34,574 bases of DNA from Rhodospirillaceae bacterium. Lineage in GTDB: Bacteria > Pseudomonadota > Alphaproteobacteria > Rhodospirillales > Rhodospirillaceae. The stretch is taken from the NCBI GenBank assembly GCA_019694335.1, contig JAIBCD010000032.1:1-34574 (forward strand), in the 5' to 3' direction. Positions 16,768-25,119 of the stretch are shown piece after piece (within the stretch, counting starts at the first letter, position 1; each line of letters starts with the position of its first letter). The position numbers and the translations under genes were made by a program. The notes under the pieces are model-generated. The model saw only the letters and a program-made list of their open reading frames with translations, made no database searches and was not told the origin of the DNA.

Positions 16768-16813
16768 TCTTCCCAAGAAAGCGCGATATGACGTCGCGCT
16801 TTCTTGGGAAGAT
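16767..16813 (+). repeat. Perfect 19-bp inverted repeat directly after tRNA-Thr
   Basis: The left arm (16767-16785) starts on the last A of the tRNA CCA; the right arm is 16795-16813, with a 9-nt loop ATATGACGT. The arms read ATCTTCCCAAGAAAGCGCG and its exact complement. It is a very stable hairpin and the natural transcription end or 3'-processing structure of the tRNA, although it is followed by CCCCCAC rather than a T-run. Confidence 0.85.
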
Positions 16814-16876
16814 CCCCCACAGGGACGCCTCAAAGGACTGTGCCGTTCAGCGCAGCACCGTTCTTCACGGGTTCCG

Positions 16877-18019
16877 ATGGCCTATTTCGCCAACCGCGCC
16901 GTCAACCTGCTCAATCTTCACTACGCCATCCATTCCGTCGCGCTGTTCGGCAGCGGCGCGTTCTTCTTCGTCTACCTTCTGAAGGCCGGCGTGCCGGTCC
17001 CGGGCGTGCTGGCGTCGCTGGCCGGCATCCTGGCCGGACGATTCCTGATCCGCCCCGCCGTGGTGCCCGCCGCGGCGCGCTTCGGCCTGCGGCCCGTGCT
17101 GATCGTCGGGACACTGTTCACGGCCCTGCAATTCCCGCTGCTGGCGATGGTCGATGGCATCGGGCCGGCGCTGTTCGCGCTGTGCGCCGTGGCGTCGGTG
17201 GGCGACACGCTCTACTGGACCAGCTATCACGCCACCTTCGCGTCGCTCGGTGACCTCGAGCATCGCGGCCACCAGATCAGCGCGCGTGAGGCGGTGGTGG
17301 CGGCGATCGGCATCGTCAGCCCGGTCGTCACCGGCTGGGCGCTGGTGACTTTCGGGCCGCGCATCGCTTTCGGCGCGACAGCCCTGGTGCAGGTCGCCGC
17401 CGCCCTGCCGCTGCTCGGCATTCCCAACATCCCGGTGGCGCGTGACGTGCCCGGCGCGATCAAGGCCGCGTTGCCGGGAATCCTGCTGTTCATCACCGAC
17501 GGCTGGATCACCACCGGGTTCGTGGTGGTGTGGCAGATCGGGCTGTTCCTGACCCTGGGCGAAAGCTTCCTGGCCTACGGCGGCGCGCTGGCCGTGGCGG
17601 CGGTCGCGGGCGCCGCCGGCGGATTGGCGCTCGGCCGGTTCATCGACCGTGGCCACGGCCTCAAGGTGCTGTGGCTCGCGGTGCTGGCGCTGGCCGCAGC
17701 CATTTCCCTACGGGCGGGGGCGCTCGGCAACCCCGCGCTCGCGGTCGTGGCCAATGCCACCGGCGCCTTCGTGCTATGCCTCTACATGCCCATGCTGATG
17801 ACCGCGGTCTACAACCAGTCCAAACAGGCGCCGTGCACCTTGCGTTTCCATGTCGCCACCGAAGGCGGATGGGACGCGGGCGGCAGCGCCGCCTGCCTGA
17901 TCACCGCCGCCGCGGTCAGCCAGGGCGCTCCGCTGGTCGCCGGCGTGCTATTGGCGCTGCTCGGCGCGGTGGCGACGTTCATTCTGCTGCGGCGCTATTA
18001 CAAAAGAGTCTCCCCCTGA
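16877..18019 (+). CDS. Major facilitator superfamily permease
   Basis: The product has 380 aa, almost entirely hydrophobic, with about 11-12 predicted membrane segments (for example ALFGSGAFFFVYLL, ALFALCAVASVGDTLYW, and a run of small residues GGALAVAAVAGAAGGLALG). The charged loops ASLGDLEHRGHQ and LGRFIDRGHGLK fit the inter-helix loops of MFS carriers. No family-specific substrate motif is visible; 'MFS transporter of unknown substrate' is the honest call. The start ATG 16877 lies 64 bp after the tRNA hairpin. The stop overlaps the ATG of the ABC-F gene by 1 bp (TGATG), suggesting translational coupling of an exporter with an ABC-F protein. Confidence 0.85.
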   Translation: MAYFANRAVNLLNLHYAIHSVALFGSGAFFFVYLLKAGVPVPGVLASLAGILAGRFLIRPAVVPAAARFGLRPVLIVGTLFTALQFPLLAMVDGIGPALFALCAVASVGDTLYWTSYHATFASLGDLEHRGHQISAREAVVAAIGIVSPVVTGWALVTFGPRIAFGATALVQVAAALPLLGIPNIPVARDVPGAIKAALPGILLFITDGWITTGFVVVWQIGLFLTLGESFLAYGGALAVAAVAGAAGGLALGRFIDRGHGLKVLWLAVLALAAAISLRAGALGNPALAVVANATGAFVLCLYMPMLMTAVYNQSKQAPCTLRFHVATEGGWDAGGSAACLITAAAVSQGAPLVAGVLLALLGAVATFILLRRYYKRVSP

Positions 18020-19827
18020 TGGCGCCGCTTCTGATCCTGCGCGATATCCACCTGACCTTCGGCGGCCATCCGCTACTGAGCGGCGCGGACCTGTCGGTGT
18101 CGGAGGGCGAACGCCTGTGCCTGGTGGGACGCAACGGTTCGGGCAAATCGACCTTGCTCAAGATCGCCGCCGGGCTGGTGCAGGCCGACAGCGGCGACCG
18201 CGACCTGAAGCGCGGTATCTCGATCCGCTATCTGCCGCAAGAACCGGACCTCACGGGTTTTGCGACCACGCTCGCTTATGTGGAAGCCGGCCTCGGGCCC
18301 CACGACGACCCCTACCGCGCCCGCTACCTGCTCGAGCAACTCGGCCTCACCGGCGCCGAAAACCCGGCGCACCTGTCCGGCGGCGAGACGCGGCGCGCGG
18401 CGCTGGCGCGCACCCTCGCACCGGAGCCGGACGTTCTGTTGCTGGACGAGCCCACCAACCACCTCGACTTGCCGCTGATCGAATGGCTGGAAACCACCCT
18501 CAAGGAGAGCCGGTCGGCACAGGTATTGATCAGCCACGACCGGCGGTTCCTCACCAATCTCTCGCGCACCACTATCTGGCTGGACCGCGGACAGACGCGC
18601 CGCCTGGACCAGGGCTTCGGTGCTTTCGAGGCGTGGCGCGACGAGGTTCTTGAGCAGGAAGAACTCGCCGGGCACAAAATCGACCGCAAGATCGCCCGGG
18701 AAGAGGATTGGGTGCGCTACGGCGTGTCGGGCCGGCGCAAGCGCAACCAGAAGCGCCTCGCCGACCTGCAGACCTTGAAGCGCAACCGGCGCGAGGAGCG
18801 CCGGAGCCTGGGCAGCGTCGCCATGCCCGAGACCACCACCGAGATGTCGGCCAAGCTGGTGGTCGAGGCGAAGGGTATCGCCAAGTCCTATGGCGACCGC
18901 GCCATCGTCACGGATTTCTCGCTGCGCGTCATGCGCGGCGACCGGATCGGCATCGTCGGACCCAACGGCGCCGGCAAAACCACCTTGTTGAATTTGCTCA
19001 ACGGCAGCCTCGCGCCCGATCAGGGTACCGTGCGCCAGGGCGCCAATCTCGAAACCGTGACCCTGGACCAGAGCCGCGATTCCCTCGACCCCATGACCAC
19101 GCTGCAAGACGCGCTCACCGGCGGCCACGGCGACCATGTGTCGGTGAACGGCGCATCGCGCCATGTCGTCGGCTACATGCGCGATTTCCTGTTCGAGCCC
19201 AACCAGGCGCGGGTGCGGGTATCGGTGTTGTCGGGGGGCGAACGCGGCCGCCTGATGCTGGCGCGCGCCCTCGCCAAGCCGTCGAACGTTCTGGTCCTGG
19301 ACGAACCCACCAACGACCTCGACCTGGAGACACTGGAGTTGCTTCAGGAAACCTTGGCCGATTATCCCGGCACAGTGCTGCTGGTCAGTCACGACCGCGA
19401 TTTCCTTGACCGCGTCGTGGACCGGCTGATCGCCTACGACGGCCCGGGCAAATGGACGGTCTATGCCGGCGGCTACTCGGACATGATCGCCCAGCGCGGC
19501 CACGGCGTCGAAGCACGTACCGTGGAAAAGGCCGCGCCGGTAAAGGAAGCCAAGGAATCATCCAAGGAACCGTCCCGCGCGCCGACCAAAGGCAAGCTGA
19601 GCTTCAAGGAGGCCCACGCGCTCAAGACCCTGCCCGCGCGCATCAAGGCGCTGGAAGCCGAAATCGCGATGTTGAAGACCAAGCTTGCCGAACCCGACCT
19701 GTTCGCGCGCGACCCGAAGAAGTTCGCGGCCACGGCCAGTGCCCTGGAGGCCGCGGAAGCGTCGCTCTCCGCCGCGGAGGACGAATGGCTGGCCGTGGAA
19801 ATGCGCCGGGAAGAACTCGAAGGTTAA
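18019..19827 (+). CDS. uup: ABC-F family ATPase, Uup type
   Basis: The product has 602 aa with two ABC ATPase domains in one chain and no membrane segments. Domain 1 has Walker A VGRNGSGKST (36-45), signature LSGGETRRA and Walker B LLLDEPTNHLD. Domain 2 has GPNGAGKTT (314-322), LSGGERGRL and VLDEPTNDLD. A linker rich in Lys/Arg (VSGRRKRNQKRLADLQ) joins them, and the C-terminus (about 520-602) is a charged coiled coil as in Uup. ABC-F proteins act on the ribosome or, for Uup, in genome and ribosome maintenance. The real start is ATG 18019; the longer frame upstream lies inside the permease gene. Its stop shares TTAA with the convergent gene's stop. Confidence 0.93.
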   Translation: MAPLLILRDIHLTFGGHPLLSGADLSVSEGERLCLVGRNGSGKSTLLKIAAGLVQADSGDRDLKRGISIRYLPQEPDLTGFATTLAYVEAGLGPHDDPYRARYLLEQLGLTGAENPAHLSGGETRRAALARTLAPEPDVLLLDEPTNHLDLPLIEWLETTLKESRSAQVLISHDRRFLTNLSRTTIWLDRGQTRRLDQGFGAFEAWRDEVLEQEELAGHKIDRKIAREEDWVRYGVSGRRKRNQKRLADLQTLKRNRREERRSLGSVAMPETTTEMSAKLVVEAKGIAKSYGDRAIVTDFSLRVMRGDRIGIVGPNGAGKTTLLNLLNGSLAPDQGTVRQGANLETVTLDQSRDSLDPMTTLQDALTGGHGDHVSVNGASRHVVGYMRDFLFEPNQARVRVSVLSGGERGRLMLARALAKPSNVLVLDEPTNDLDLETLELLQETLADYPGTVLLVSHDRDFLDRVVDRLIAYDGPGKWTVYAGGYSDMIAQRGHGVEARTVEKAAPVKEAKESSKEPSRAPTKGKLSFKEAHALKTLPARIKALEAEIAMLKTKLAEPDLFARDPKKFAATASALEAAEASLSAAEDEWLAVEMRREELEG

Positions 19828-20261
19828 GGCTTGGGCGCTTCCGGCGCCGCGGACGGCACGGCCGGGAGCTCAGGCGGCGGCGCGCTCTTCGCCGGGCCGA
19901 TGGGAATGGACTTTTCGCCGGGAATGATCTCGTAGGGGTCGTTCTTCACCTTCGGCAGCTTGGTGAAGAAACCGCAGCCGGCCTTGCTCTTGTCGTCGGA
20001 GCCCGCGCGCATGACGTGGGTGATGACCTTCTCGGTGCCGGTGAAATAGGTGCAGGACAGGCGCACCAGCTTGGACTCGCCCTCGGGTTGCGCGCGGTCG
20101 CTGCCGATCAGCACGCCGTACCCCTCGGTATTGAACTGATAGGCCGCGATGCCCAACATCAGGATGAACGACGCCAGCATCACCCGTTCCGGGCGGCGGC
20201 GGGCCATGGGGAGCCGCGGGGGCGGAGGCGGTTTCTTTTCAGCCGGCGTCTTCTCGCTCAT
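19824..20261 (-). CDS. Small single-pass membrane protein, unknown function
   Basis: The product has 145 aa from ATG 20261 (MSEKTPAEKK). A proline-rich cytoplasmic N-terminus (KPPPPPRLP) and a basic stretch precede one membrane helix at about 27-43 (RVMLASFILMLGIAAYQ). The rest is presumably periplasmic, with two cysteines (SCTYF and AGCGFF) and a C-terminal tail of about 30 residues rich in Pro and Ala. I do not recognise the family. The frame extends upstream to 20297, but the ATG at 20261 gives the natural N-terminus. Its stop overlaps the convergent uup stop in the sequence TTAA (19824-19827). Confidence 0.7.
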   Translation of the reverse strand: MSEKTPAEKKPPPPPRLPMARRRPERVMLASFILMLGIAAYQFNTEGYGVLIGSDRAQPEGESKLVRLSCTYFTGTEKVITHVMRAGSDDKSKAGCGFFTKLPKVKNDPYEIIPGEKSIPIGPAKSAPPPELPAVPSAAPEAPKP

Positions 20262-20364
20262 GGGCCTGGAGGTATTTGATCGCCTGGGCCAAGGCAAGCC
20301 CTCCTTGCTTCAAATGTTTGCAACCCGCTTGACTCCGGGCAGCGGCTGACCGACCACCATCTCC

Positions 20365-21420
20365 ATGAACCATGTGCCTTTCCGCAGCCTGACCACGCCC
20401 GCCGCCCTGGCGGACGCCGGGCTATTGGCGGCTGACGCCGTGCCGGGCCTGGCCGGCGTGGCGGAGCGTTACGCCATCGGCGTCACGCCGGCCCTCGTCG
20501 CTTTAAGCGGCGCCCATCCCGCCATCGCGCGGCAGTTTGTGCCCGCGGCGGAAGAGCTTCTGGTCAGCCCCGCCGAGCGCGCCGACCCGATCGGCGATCA
20601 CGCCCATTCGCCGGTCAAAGGGATCGTGCATCGCTATCCCGACCGGCTGCTGCTGATGCCGACCTTGAGTTGCGCGGTCTATTGCCGCTTCTGCTTCCGC
20701 CGCGAGAGCGTCGGTGACGCGGGCGTGCTGTCGCCCGCGGAAATGACGGCAGCCCTCGACTACATCCGCGCGACGGAAAGCGTGTGGGAAGTGATCCTGA
20801 CCGGCGGCGATCCGCTGACTTTGTCAGCGCGCCGCCTGAGCGAAATCCTCACGGTCCTCGACACGATCCCGCATGTGAAGACGGTGCGCATTCATACCCG
20901 CGTGCCGGTGGCCGCGCCGGAGCGCATCGATGGTGGATTGATCGCTGCGCTCACCGCGATCTCAAAGCCCGTCTATGTCGGCATCCACTGCAATCACGCC
21001 GCCGAACTGACCGCCGATGTGAAGGCCGCCTGCGGGCGCATGGCGAACGCCGGCATTCCCTTGCTCGCGCAGTCGGTGCTGCTCAAGGGCGTGAATGACA
21101 GCGTCGAGGCGCTCGACAACCTGTTCCGTGCGTTGGTCGAGACCCGCGTGCGGCCCTATTACCTGCACCACCTGGATCTGGCGCCCGGCACCGGCCACTT
21201 CCGCGTGGCCGTGGAGGAAGGACAGCGCCTGGTGCAAGCCCTGCGCGGGCGGCTGTCGGGCCTGGCGCTGCCGACCTACATTCTCGACATCCCCGGGGGC
21301 GCCGGCAAGGTGCCGGCGGGCGCCGCGTATATGTCTCCGGAAGGGGATGGAACGTTCCTGGTGCGCGATCCGCAAGGATCGACACACGCTTATGCGCCGG
21401 ACATCGCGAAAACCAGTTGA
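20365..21420 (+). CDS. KamA/EpmB-family radical SAM lysine 2,3-aminomutase
   Basis: The product has 351 aa. The radical SAM cluster motif CAVYCRFCFR has C103, C107 and C110. Other family segments are VWEVILTGGDPLT, VRIHTRVPV and the PLP lysine K315 in IPGGAGKVP. The length (about 350 aa, against about 415 in clostridial enzymes) resembles the short EpmB type, which isomerises lysine for beta-lysylation of elongation factor P. The partner genes epmA and efp are not in the window, so whether it serves EF-P modification or beta-lysine production is open. The start ATG 20365 has no strong ribosome-binding site. A palindromic repeat follows 42 bp after the stop. Confidence 0.88.
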   Translation: MNHVPFRSLTTPAALADAGLLAADAVPGLAGVAERYAIGVTPALVALSGAHPAIARQFVPAAEELLVSPAERADPIGDHAHSPVKGIVHRYPDRLLLMPTLSCAVYCRFCFRRESVGDAGVLSPAEMTAALDYIRATESVWEVILTGGDPLTLSARRLSEILTVLDTIPHVKTVRIHTRVPVAAPERIDGGLIAALTAISKPVYVGIHCNHAAELTADVKAACGRMANAGIPLLAQSVLLKGVNDSVEALDNLFRALVETRVRPYYLHHLDLAPGTGHFRVAVEEGQRLVQALRGRLSGLALPTYILDIPGGAGKVPAGAAYMSPEGDGTFLVRDPQGSTHAYAPDIAKTS

Positions 21421-21462
21421 TGCCGCGCCCCGCGTGGTGATGTGATAGCGCCGGAGCATCGC

Positions 21463-21489
21463 GCCGAAAAGTGGGAACCGGTTTTCGGC
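21463..21489 (+). repeat. Dispersed palindromic repeat, copy B
   Basis: Arms GCCGAAAA (21463-21470) and TTTTCGGC (21482-21489) flank GTGGGAACCGG. It lies between the radical SAM gene and the SQOR-like gene. Confidence 0.8.
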
Positions 21490-21528
21490 AAGAGCGATGC
21501 GACCAAATTAAGAGGCCAGAGCGGAGCG

Positions 21529-22779
21529 ATGGCGCAAATTCATCATCAAATCGTCATTGTCGGCGGCGGCGCGGCGGGGATTTCCGTCGCGGCGGCGCTT
21601 CTGCGCAAGGGCCACGACCGGCTTCTCGACATCGCCATCATCGAGCCCTCGGACCATCACTATTACCAACCCGCGTTTACCCTGGTGGGCGCTGGCGCCT
21701 ATCCGATGGCCGACACACGCCGCGCGGAGCGCACGCTGATTCCCGACGGCGTCAGCTGGATCAAGGCGACGGCACGCGGTTTCGTGCCCGACGCCAATAT
21801 CGTGATGCTCACCTCAGGCAACAGCGTCACGTATGACTATCTGGTGATCTGCCCGGGCCTGCAATGCGACTGGGATGCCATCCCCGGCCTCAAGGACTCG
21901 CTGGGCGAAAACGGCGTGTGCAGCAACTATTCGCCCGCTTTCGCGGAATACACCTGGGAATGCCAGCGCGGCCTGAAGCCCGGCGCCAAAGCCCTGTTCA
22001 CCCAACCGGCCATGCCGATCAAATGCCCGGGCGCACCGCAGAAGGCCGCCTATCTCGCCGCCGACCACTTGAAACGCGCCGGCATCCGCCATTTGTGCGA
22101 CGTACGCTTCCTCACCCAGGCGCCGGCGATTTTCGGTGTGCCGTTTTACGCCAAGGAACTGGTCAAGATCGCCGCCGCCCACGGCATCGACGTGCACTAT
22201 CAGCACAACCTGGTGGAAATCGACGGCCGCGCGCGGCGTGCGGTTTTTGAAGTTACCGGCGGCGATCGGGCCTCGACGCGCGTGGCCTTCGACTACGACA
22301 TGCTGCATGTAACACCACCCCAGAGCACGCCCGCCGCCCTCAAAGGCAGCCCGGTCAGCAACGCCGCCGGGTTCGTCGAGGTCGATGCGCATTCCTTGCG
22401 CCATGTGAAATACCCCAACATCTTCGGCCTGGGGGATGCGGCGGCTACCGCTAATTCCAAAACCGCGGCGGCGGTGCGCAAGCAAGCGCCGGTGGTGGCA
22501 CGCAATCTGTTACATCTGATCGCGGGCAGCACGGTCGAAGCGGGCTATGACGGCTATGCCTCCTGTCCGCTGACCACCGCCTATGGCAAAGTGCTGATGG
22601 CGGAGTTCATCTACGGCGGCAAGCCGACCCCGACCCTGCCCTTGGATCCGCGCAAGGAACGCAATCTGAACTGGATCATCAAGAAGTACGGCCTGCCGCG
22701 TTTGTATTGGGACTACATGCTCAAAGGTTATGAGTCCTTTCCTGGTCATGACACCAGCTACGTGGACCCGGCCTCCTGA
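21529..22779 (+). CDS. sqr: Sulfide:quinone oxidoreductase, SQOR-like FAD enzyme
   Basis: The product has 416 aa. The N-terminal FAD-binding IVIVGGGAAGISVA (about 8-21) is followed by YYQPAFTLVGAG, the segment IKCPGAPQKAAYLAADHLKR, DYDMLHVTPPQSTP, YPNIFGLGDAA and a C-terminal YDGYASCPL. These match the mitochondrial-type SQOR that oxidises H2S to persulfide and passes electrons to the quinone pool at the inner membrane. The two redox cysteines are kept: C166 and C346, 180 residues apart (178 in human SQOR, from memory C201/C379). The start is ATG 21529 with GGAG just upstream; the GTG at 21442 would run through the repeat. The gene is followed 1 bp later by the TPR lipoprotein. Confidence 0.9.
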   Translation: MAQIHHQIVIVGGGAAGISVAAALLRKGHDRLLDIAIIEPSDHHYYQPAFTLVGAGAYPMADTRRAERTLIPDGVSWIKATARGFVPDANIVMLTSGNSVTYDYLVICPGLQCDWDAIPGLKDSLGENGVCSNYSPAFAEYTWECQRGLKPGAKALFTQPAMPIKCPGAPQKAAYLAADHLKRAGIRHLCDVRFLTQAPAIFGVPFYAKELVKIAAAHGIDVHYQHNLVEIDGRARRAVFEVTGGDRASTRVAFDYDMLHVTPPQSTPAALKGSPVSNAAGFVEVDAHSLRHVKYPNIFGLGDAAATANSKTAAAVRKQAPVVARNLLHLIAGSTVEAGYDGYASCPLTTAYGKVLMAEFIYGGKPTPTLPLDPRKERNLNWIIKKYGLPRLYWDYMLKGYESFPGHDTSYVDPAS

Positions 22780-22780
22780 C

Positions 22781-23725
22781 ATGAACCGGTTCCTGTGCGC
22801 GGCGGCGCTGTTGCTCGCGGGATGTGCGGCGAACCCACACCGCATCGGCGACGTGACCGAAGCCCGCGCACTCTCGGACAAGGGCTTCGCCATGTTCGAA
22901 GCCGGCGACTACATGGGCGCCAAGACCGCCCTCGACGCCGTGATCGCCTACGGCAGCATCGATGACAAGGATTACACGCGGCGCGCGGCGGTGTACGGCG
23001 CGCTCAAGGATTACGAGCGTGCGCTGGCCGACAACGACAAGGCGCTGGCGCTCGACCCCAACGCCTGGCGCACCCACAACCAGCGCGCCATGTTCCACCA
23101 GCGCCTGGCGCAATACGACGCGGCCATCGCCGACCTCGACGTGGCCTACCGGGCCGCACCCACGCAGCTCGACCTGTTGCGCCGGCGCGCCTACCTCAAG
23201 GTGGTCGCTGGGCGGTTCAAGGATGCGATTGAGGATTACGACATGCTGGCGGATACCGGCGCTCAAAAAGCCGCCGGCATCCTCGGGCGCGGCGTGTCGC
23301 TTTACCTCGACGGCCATTGGCGCGAGGCGGCGGACGTGTTCACCGGCATCCTGCAAAAAGATCCGGGCGATGGACTGACGGCCTACTGGCTGGGCAAGGC
23401 CTCGCTGCGCGCCGGATTGCCGATCGACCTCGCGCATTTCGGCGTCCATGACAGCAAGGATCCGTCCTGGGTCATGGCCGATGTGCTGCTGACGAGTGAC
23501 ACCATCGAGGACGCCACCGCCAAGATCGCGCCGTTGGAAACCAGGGGTACCGGCGCCTGCGAGATTCAGTTGTTCTACGGCATCTGGCGCGTGCTGCGCG
23601 CGGGCGGCACGGGCGGCACACCGGCCTTCCAGGCGGCGGAAAAACGCTGCCCCGCCGACAGCATCGAGGCCTCCGAAGCCCGGGTCGAACTGGGCCGCCT
23701 GTTCGCCGCGACCGCCGGAAACTAA
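22781..23725 (+). CDS. TPR-repeat lipoprotein
   Basis: The product has 314 aa. The N-terminus MNRFLCAAALLLAGCAANP is a lipoprotein signal with lipobox LAGC (C15). Then come TPR-like helical repeats: EARALSDKGFAMFEAGDYM, KDYERALADNDKALALDPNAW, LAQYDAAIADLDVAYRAAP, GRFKDAIEDYDMLAD and HWREAADVFTGILQKDPGD. It should be anchored to the inner or outer membrane facing the periplasm and act as a protein-interaction scaffold; the partner is unknown. It starts 1 bp after the SQOR-like stop, so the two are probably co-transcribed, which does not by itself tie it to sulfide oxidation. Confidence 0.85.
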   Translation: MNRFLCAAALLLAGCAANPHRIGDVTEARALSDKGFAMFEAGDYMGAKTALDAVIAYGSIDDKDYTRRAAVYGALKDYERALADNDKALALDPNAWRTHNQRAMFHQRLAQYDAAIADLDVAYRAAPTQLDLLRRRAYLKVVAGRFKDAIEDYDMLADTGAQKAAGILGRGVSLYLDGHWREAADVFTGILQKDPGDGLTAYWLGKASLRAGLPIDLAHFGVHDSKDPSWVMADVLLTSDTIEDATAKIAPLETRGTGACEIQLFYGIWRVLRAGGTGGTPAFQAAEKRCPADSIEASEARVELGRLFAATAGN

Positions 23726-23829
23726 ACCTTCCTATTTGTCGCGTGTCCCGACGGCCGCGCGCGAAGCGCGCCAACTATTCGGTAGCCGGCCCTCAGCCGG
23801 CGGGCGGCACCCACTTTTCCTGGACACGC
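23726..23829. other. Convergent intergenic region with hairpins and degenerate repeat copy D
   Basis: This region lies between the TPR lipoprotein and the amidohydrolase stop codons. It holds GCGCGC-GAA-GCGCGC (23757-23771), GCCGGC-CCTCA-GCCGGC (23785-23801) and, at 23805-23829 on the minus strand, a half copy of the dispersed palindrome (GGAAAAGTGGGTGCCG). Both transcripts probably end here; no T-run was found. Confidence 0.5.
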
Positions 23830-25119
23830 TTAACGCGGCACGTAGCCCGTCGGCGGGGCGTTTTTCACGTCCCTATAGCGGTCCCGCAGTTCGGTCTGGC
23901 GCGAGGTCAGATCCTGCGCCTGGCCGCGGATGAACACGGCGGTGGGCATGCTCGTGAACTCCAGAGGGTCGCCGCTCCAGACCACGATGTCGGCGTCCTT
24001 ACCCTTCTCAAGCGCACCGTAGTTCGCCGACATGCCCCAAATCTCCGCCGGGACGCGCGTGATTGCGGCCAGAGCCTCGTCGTAAGGCAATCCATTGGCG
24101 ACCGCGATGCCGGCGAACTGACGCAAGCTGCGGTAGCGCTGATCCAGCGCGCCGCCCATGGTGGCGATAGCAACTTTCACATTCGCCTTTTGAAGGCGCG
24201 GAACGTTGTCGAGGCTGGCGCCCAGAGTCTCGAAGCTGGTCGGCAGGTTGTCGCGCGGGTCCGCGATCACCGGGATGCCGGCGCGCGCGAGTTCCGGCGC
24301 CACCTTCCAGGCTTCCGCGCCACCCAGGAGAATCACCCGCAGCTTGTACGCCCCGGCGAAGGCGATCACCTGGCGGATGTCGGATTCCCGGTACGCCTCC
24401 ATCACCAGCGGCATGCGGCCTTCGATCACCGGTATCAGGGCCTCGAGGTCGACCCGCGGCAGAACCGTGGCGCGGGCTTCGGCCTTGTCGAAGGCCTTGC
24501 GGTTGTCGCGGTAAAACTGCACGTCGTTCATCACTTCGCGCAGGAACACCCAGGACGCGCCGCGCGCACCGCCCGCGATGCGCGCTCCCGCGCCATCCAG
24601 GGATACGAACATGGCGATGCCGGGGCGCACCCAGAAGCTGGAGCCCTCACCCAGGGAAATGGCCGCCGCCTGCCCGGCGAAAACTGTCTTGGAGGTGACC
24701 GGCGCCGTGATCGCGCGGGTGATGCCGTGCATGCGCGTCACCGGTATCACCGCCGAGTCCGGATTGATGCCGTAGGACACATCGAAAGCCGCGCTGAACT
24801 CGGCCTTGGCGGCGGTGGTGTCGTCGGTGGTCTGCTCGGCGCTCACTTCGCGCAAGCCCAGGAAGGTGAGCGAATCCATCAGGCCGGGGGTGACGATACC
24901 GCCCTTGGCGTCGATCACCTTGGCGCCCGCCGGCGGCGCGAGGCCCGCACCGACGGCCGTGATGACGCCATTGTCGAAAATTACCGTGCCGCCCTTGATT
25001 ACGCCGGCAGGCCGCATGGTGTGGATCTCGCCGTTGATCACGGCCACGGGTTCCGCCCTCGCCGCGGTAAGAAGAGCGGAGGCGGAGAGGAGCACGAGCA
25101 GCGCGGTCCATTTTTTCAT
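23830..25119 (-). CDS. Secreted amidohydrolase-fold protein lacking metal ligands (pseudoenzyme candidate)
   Basis: The product has 429 aa. It has an N-terminal signal peptide (MKKWTALLVLLSASALLTAARA) followed by an imidazolonepropionase-like amidohydrolase fold: GTVIFDNGVITAVGAGL, IVTPGLMDSLTFLGL, and a C-terminal GALEKGKDADIVVWSGDPLE. The HxH motif expected after TPGxxD is L84-T85-F86. The later ligand positions are also lost: VMEAYRESD where its neighbour has HMHCYRADE, and LLGGAEAWK where the neighbour has FHHAVEAYK. It is therefore unlikely to be a metal hydrolase. Its ATG overlaps the stop of the intact paralogue by 4 bp (ATGA), suggesting equimolar expression and perhaps a heteromer in the periplasm. 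Confidence 0.88.
   Translation of the reverse strand: MKKWTALLVLLSASALLTAARAEPVAVINGEIHTMRPAGVIKGGTVIFDNGVITAVGAGLAPPAGAKVIDAKGGIVTPGLMDSLTFLGLREVSAEQTTDDTTAAKAEFSAAFDVSYGINPDSAVIPVTRMHGITRAITAPVTSKTVFAGQAAAISLGEGSSFWVRPGIAMFVSLDGAGARIAGGARGASWVFLREVMNDVQFYRDNRKAFDKAEARATVLPRVDLEALIPVIEGRMPLVMEAYRESDIRQVIAFAGAYKLRVILLGGAEAWKVAPELARAGIPVIADPRDNLPTSFETLGASLDNVPRLQKANVKVAIATMGGALDQRYRSLRQFAGIAVANGLPYDEALAAITRVPAEIWGMSANYGALEKGKDADIVVWSGDPLEFTSMPTAVFIRGQAQDLTSRQTELRDRYRDVKNAPPTGYVPR

Noticed and set aside
16693-16813. Phage or island attachment site at the tRNA-Thr 3' end
   Set aside because: I found no integrase and no second copy of the tRNA 3' end in the window; the downstream genes look like ordinary chromosomal genes.
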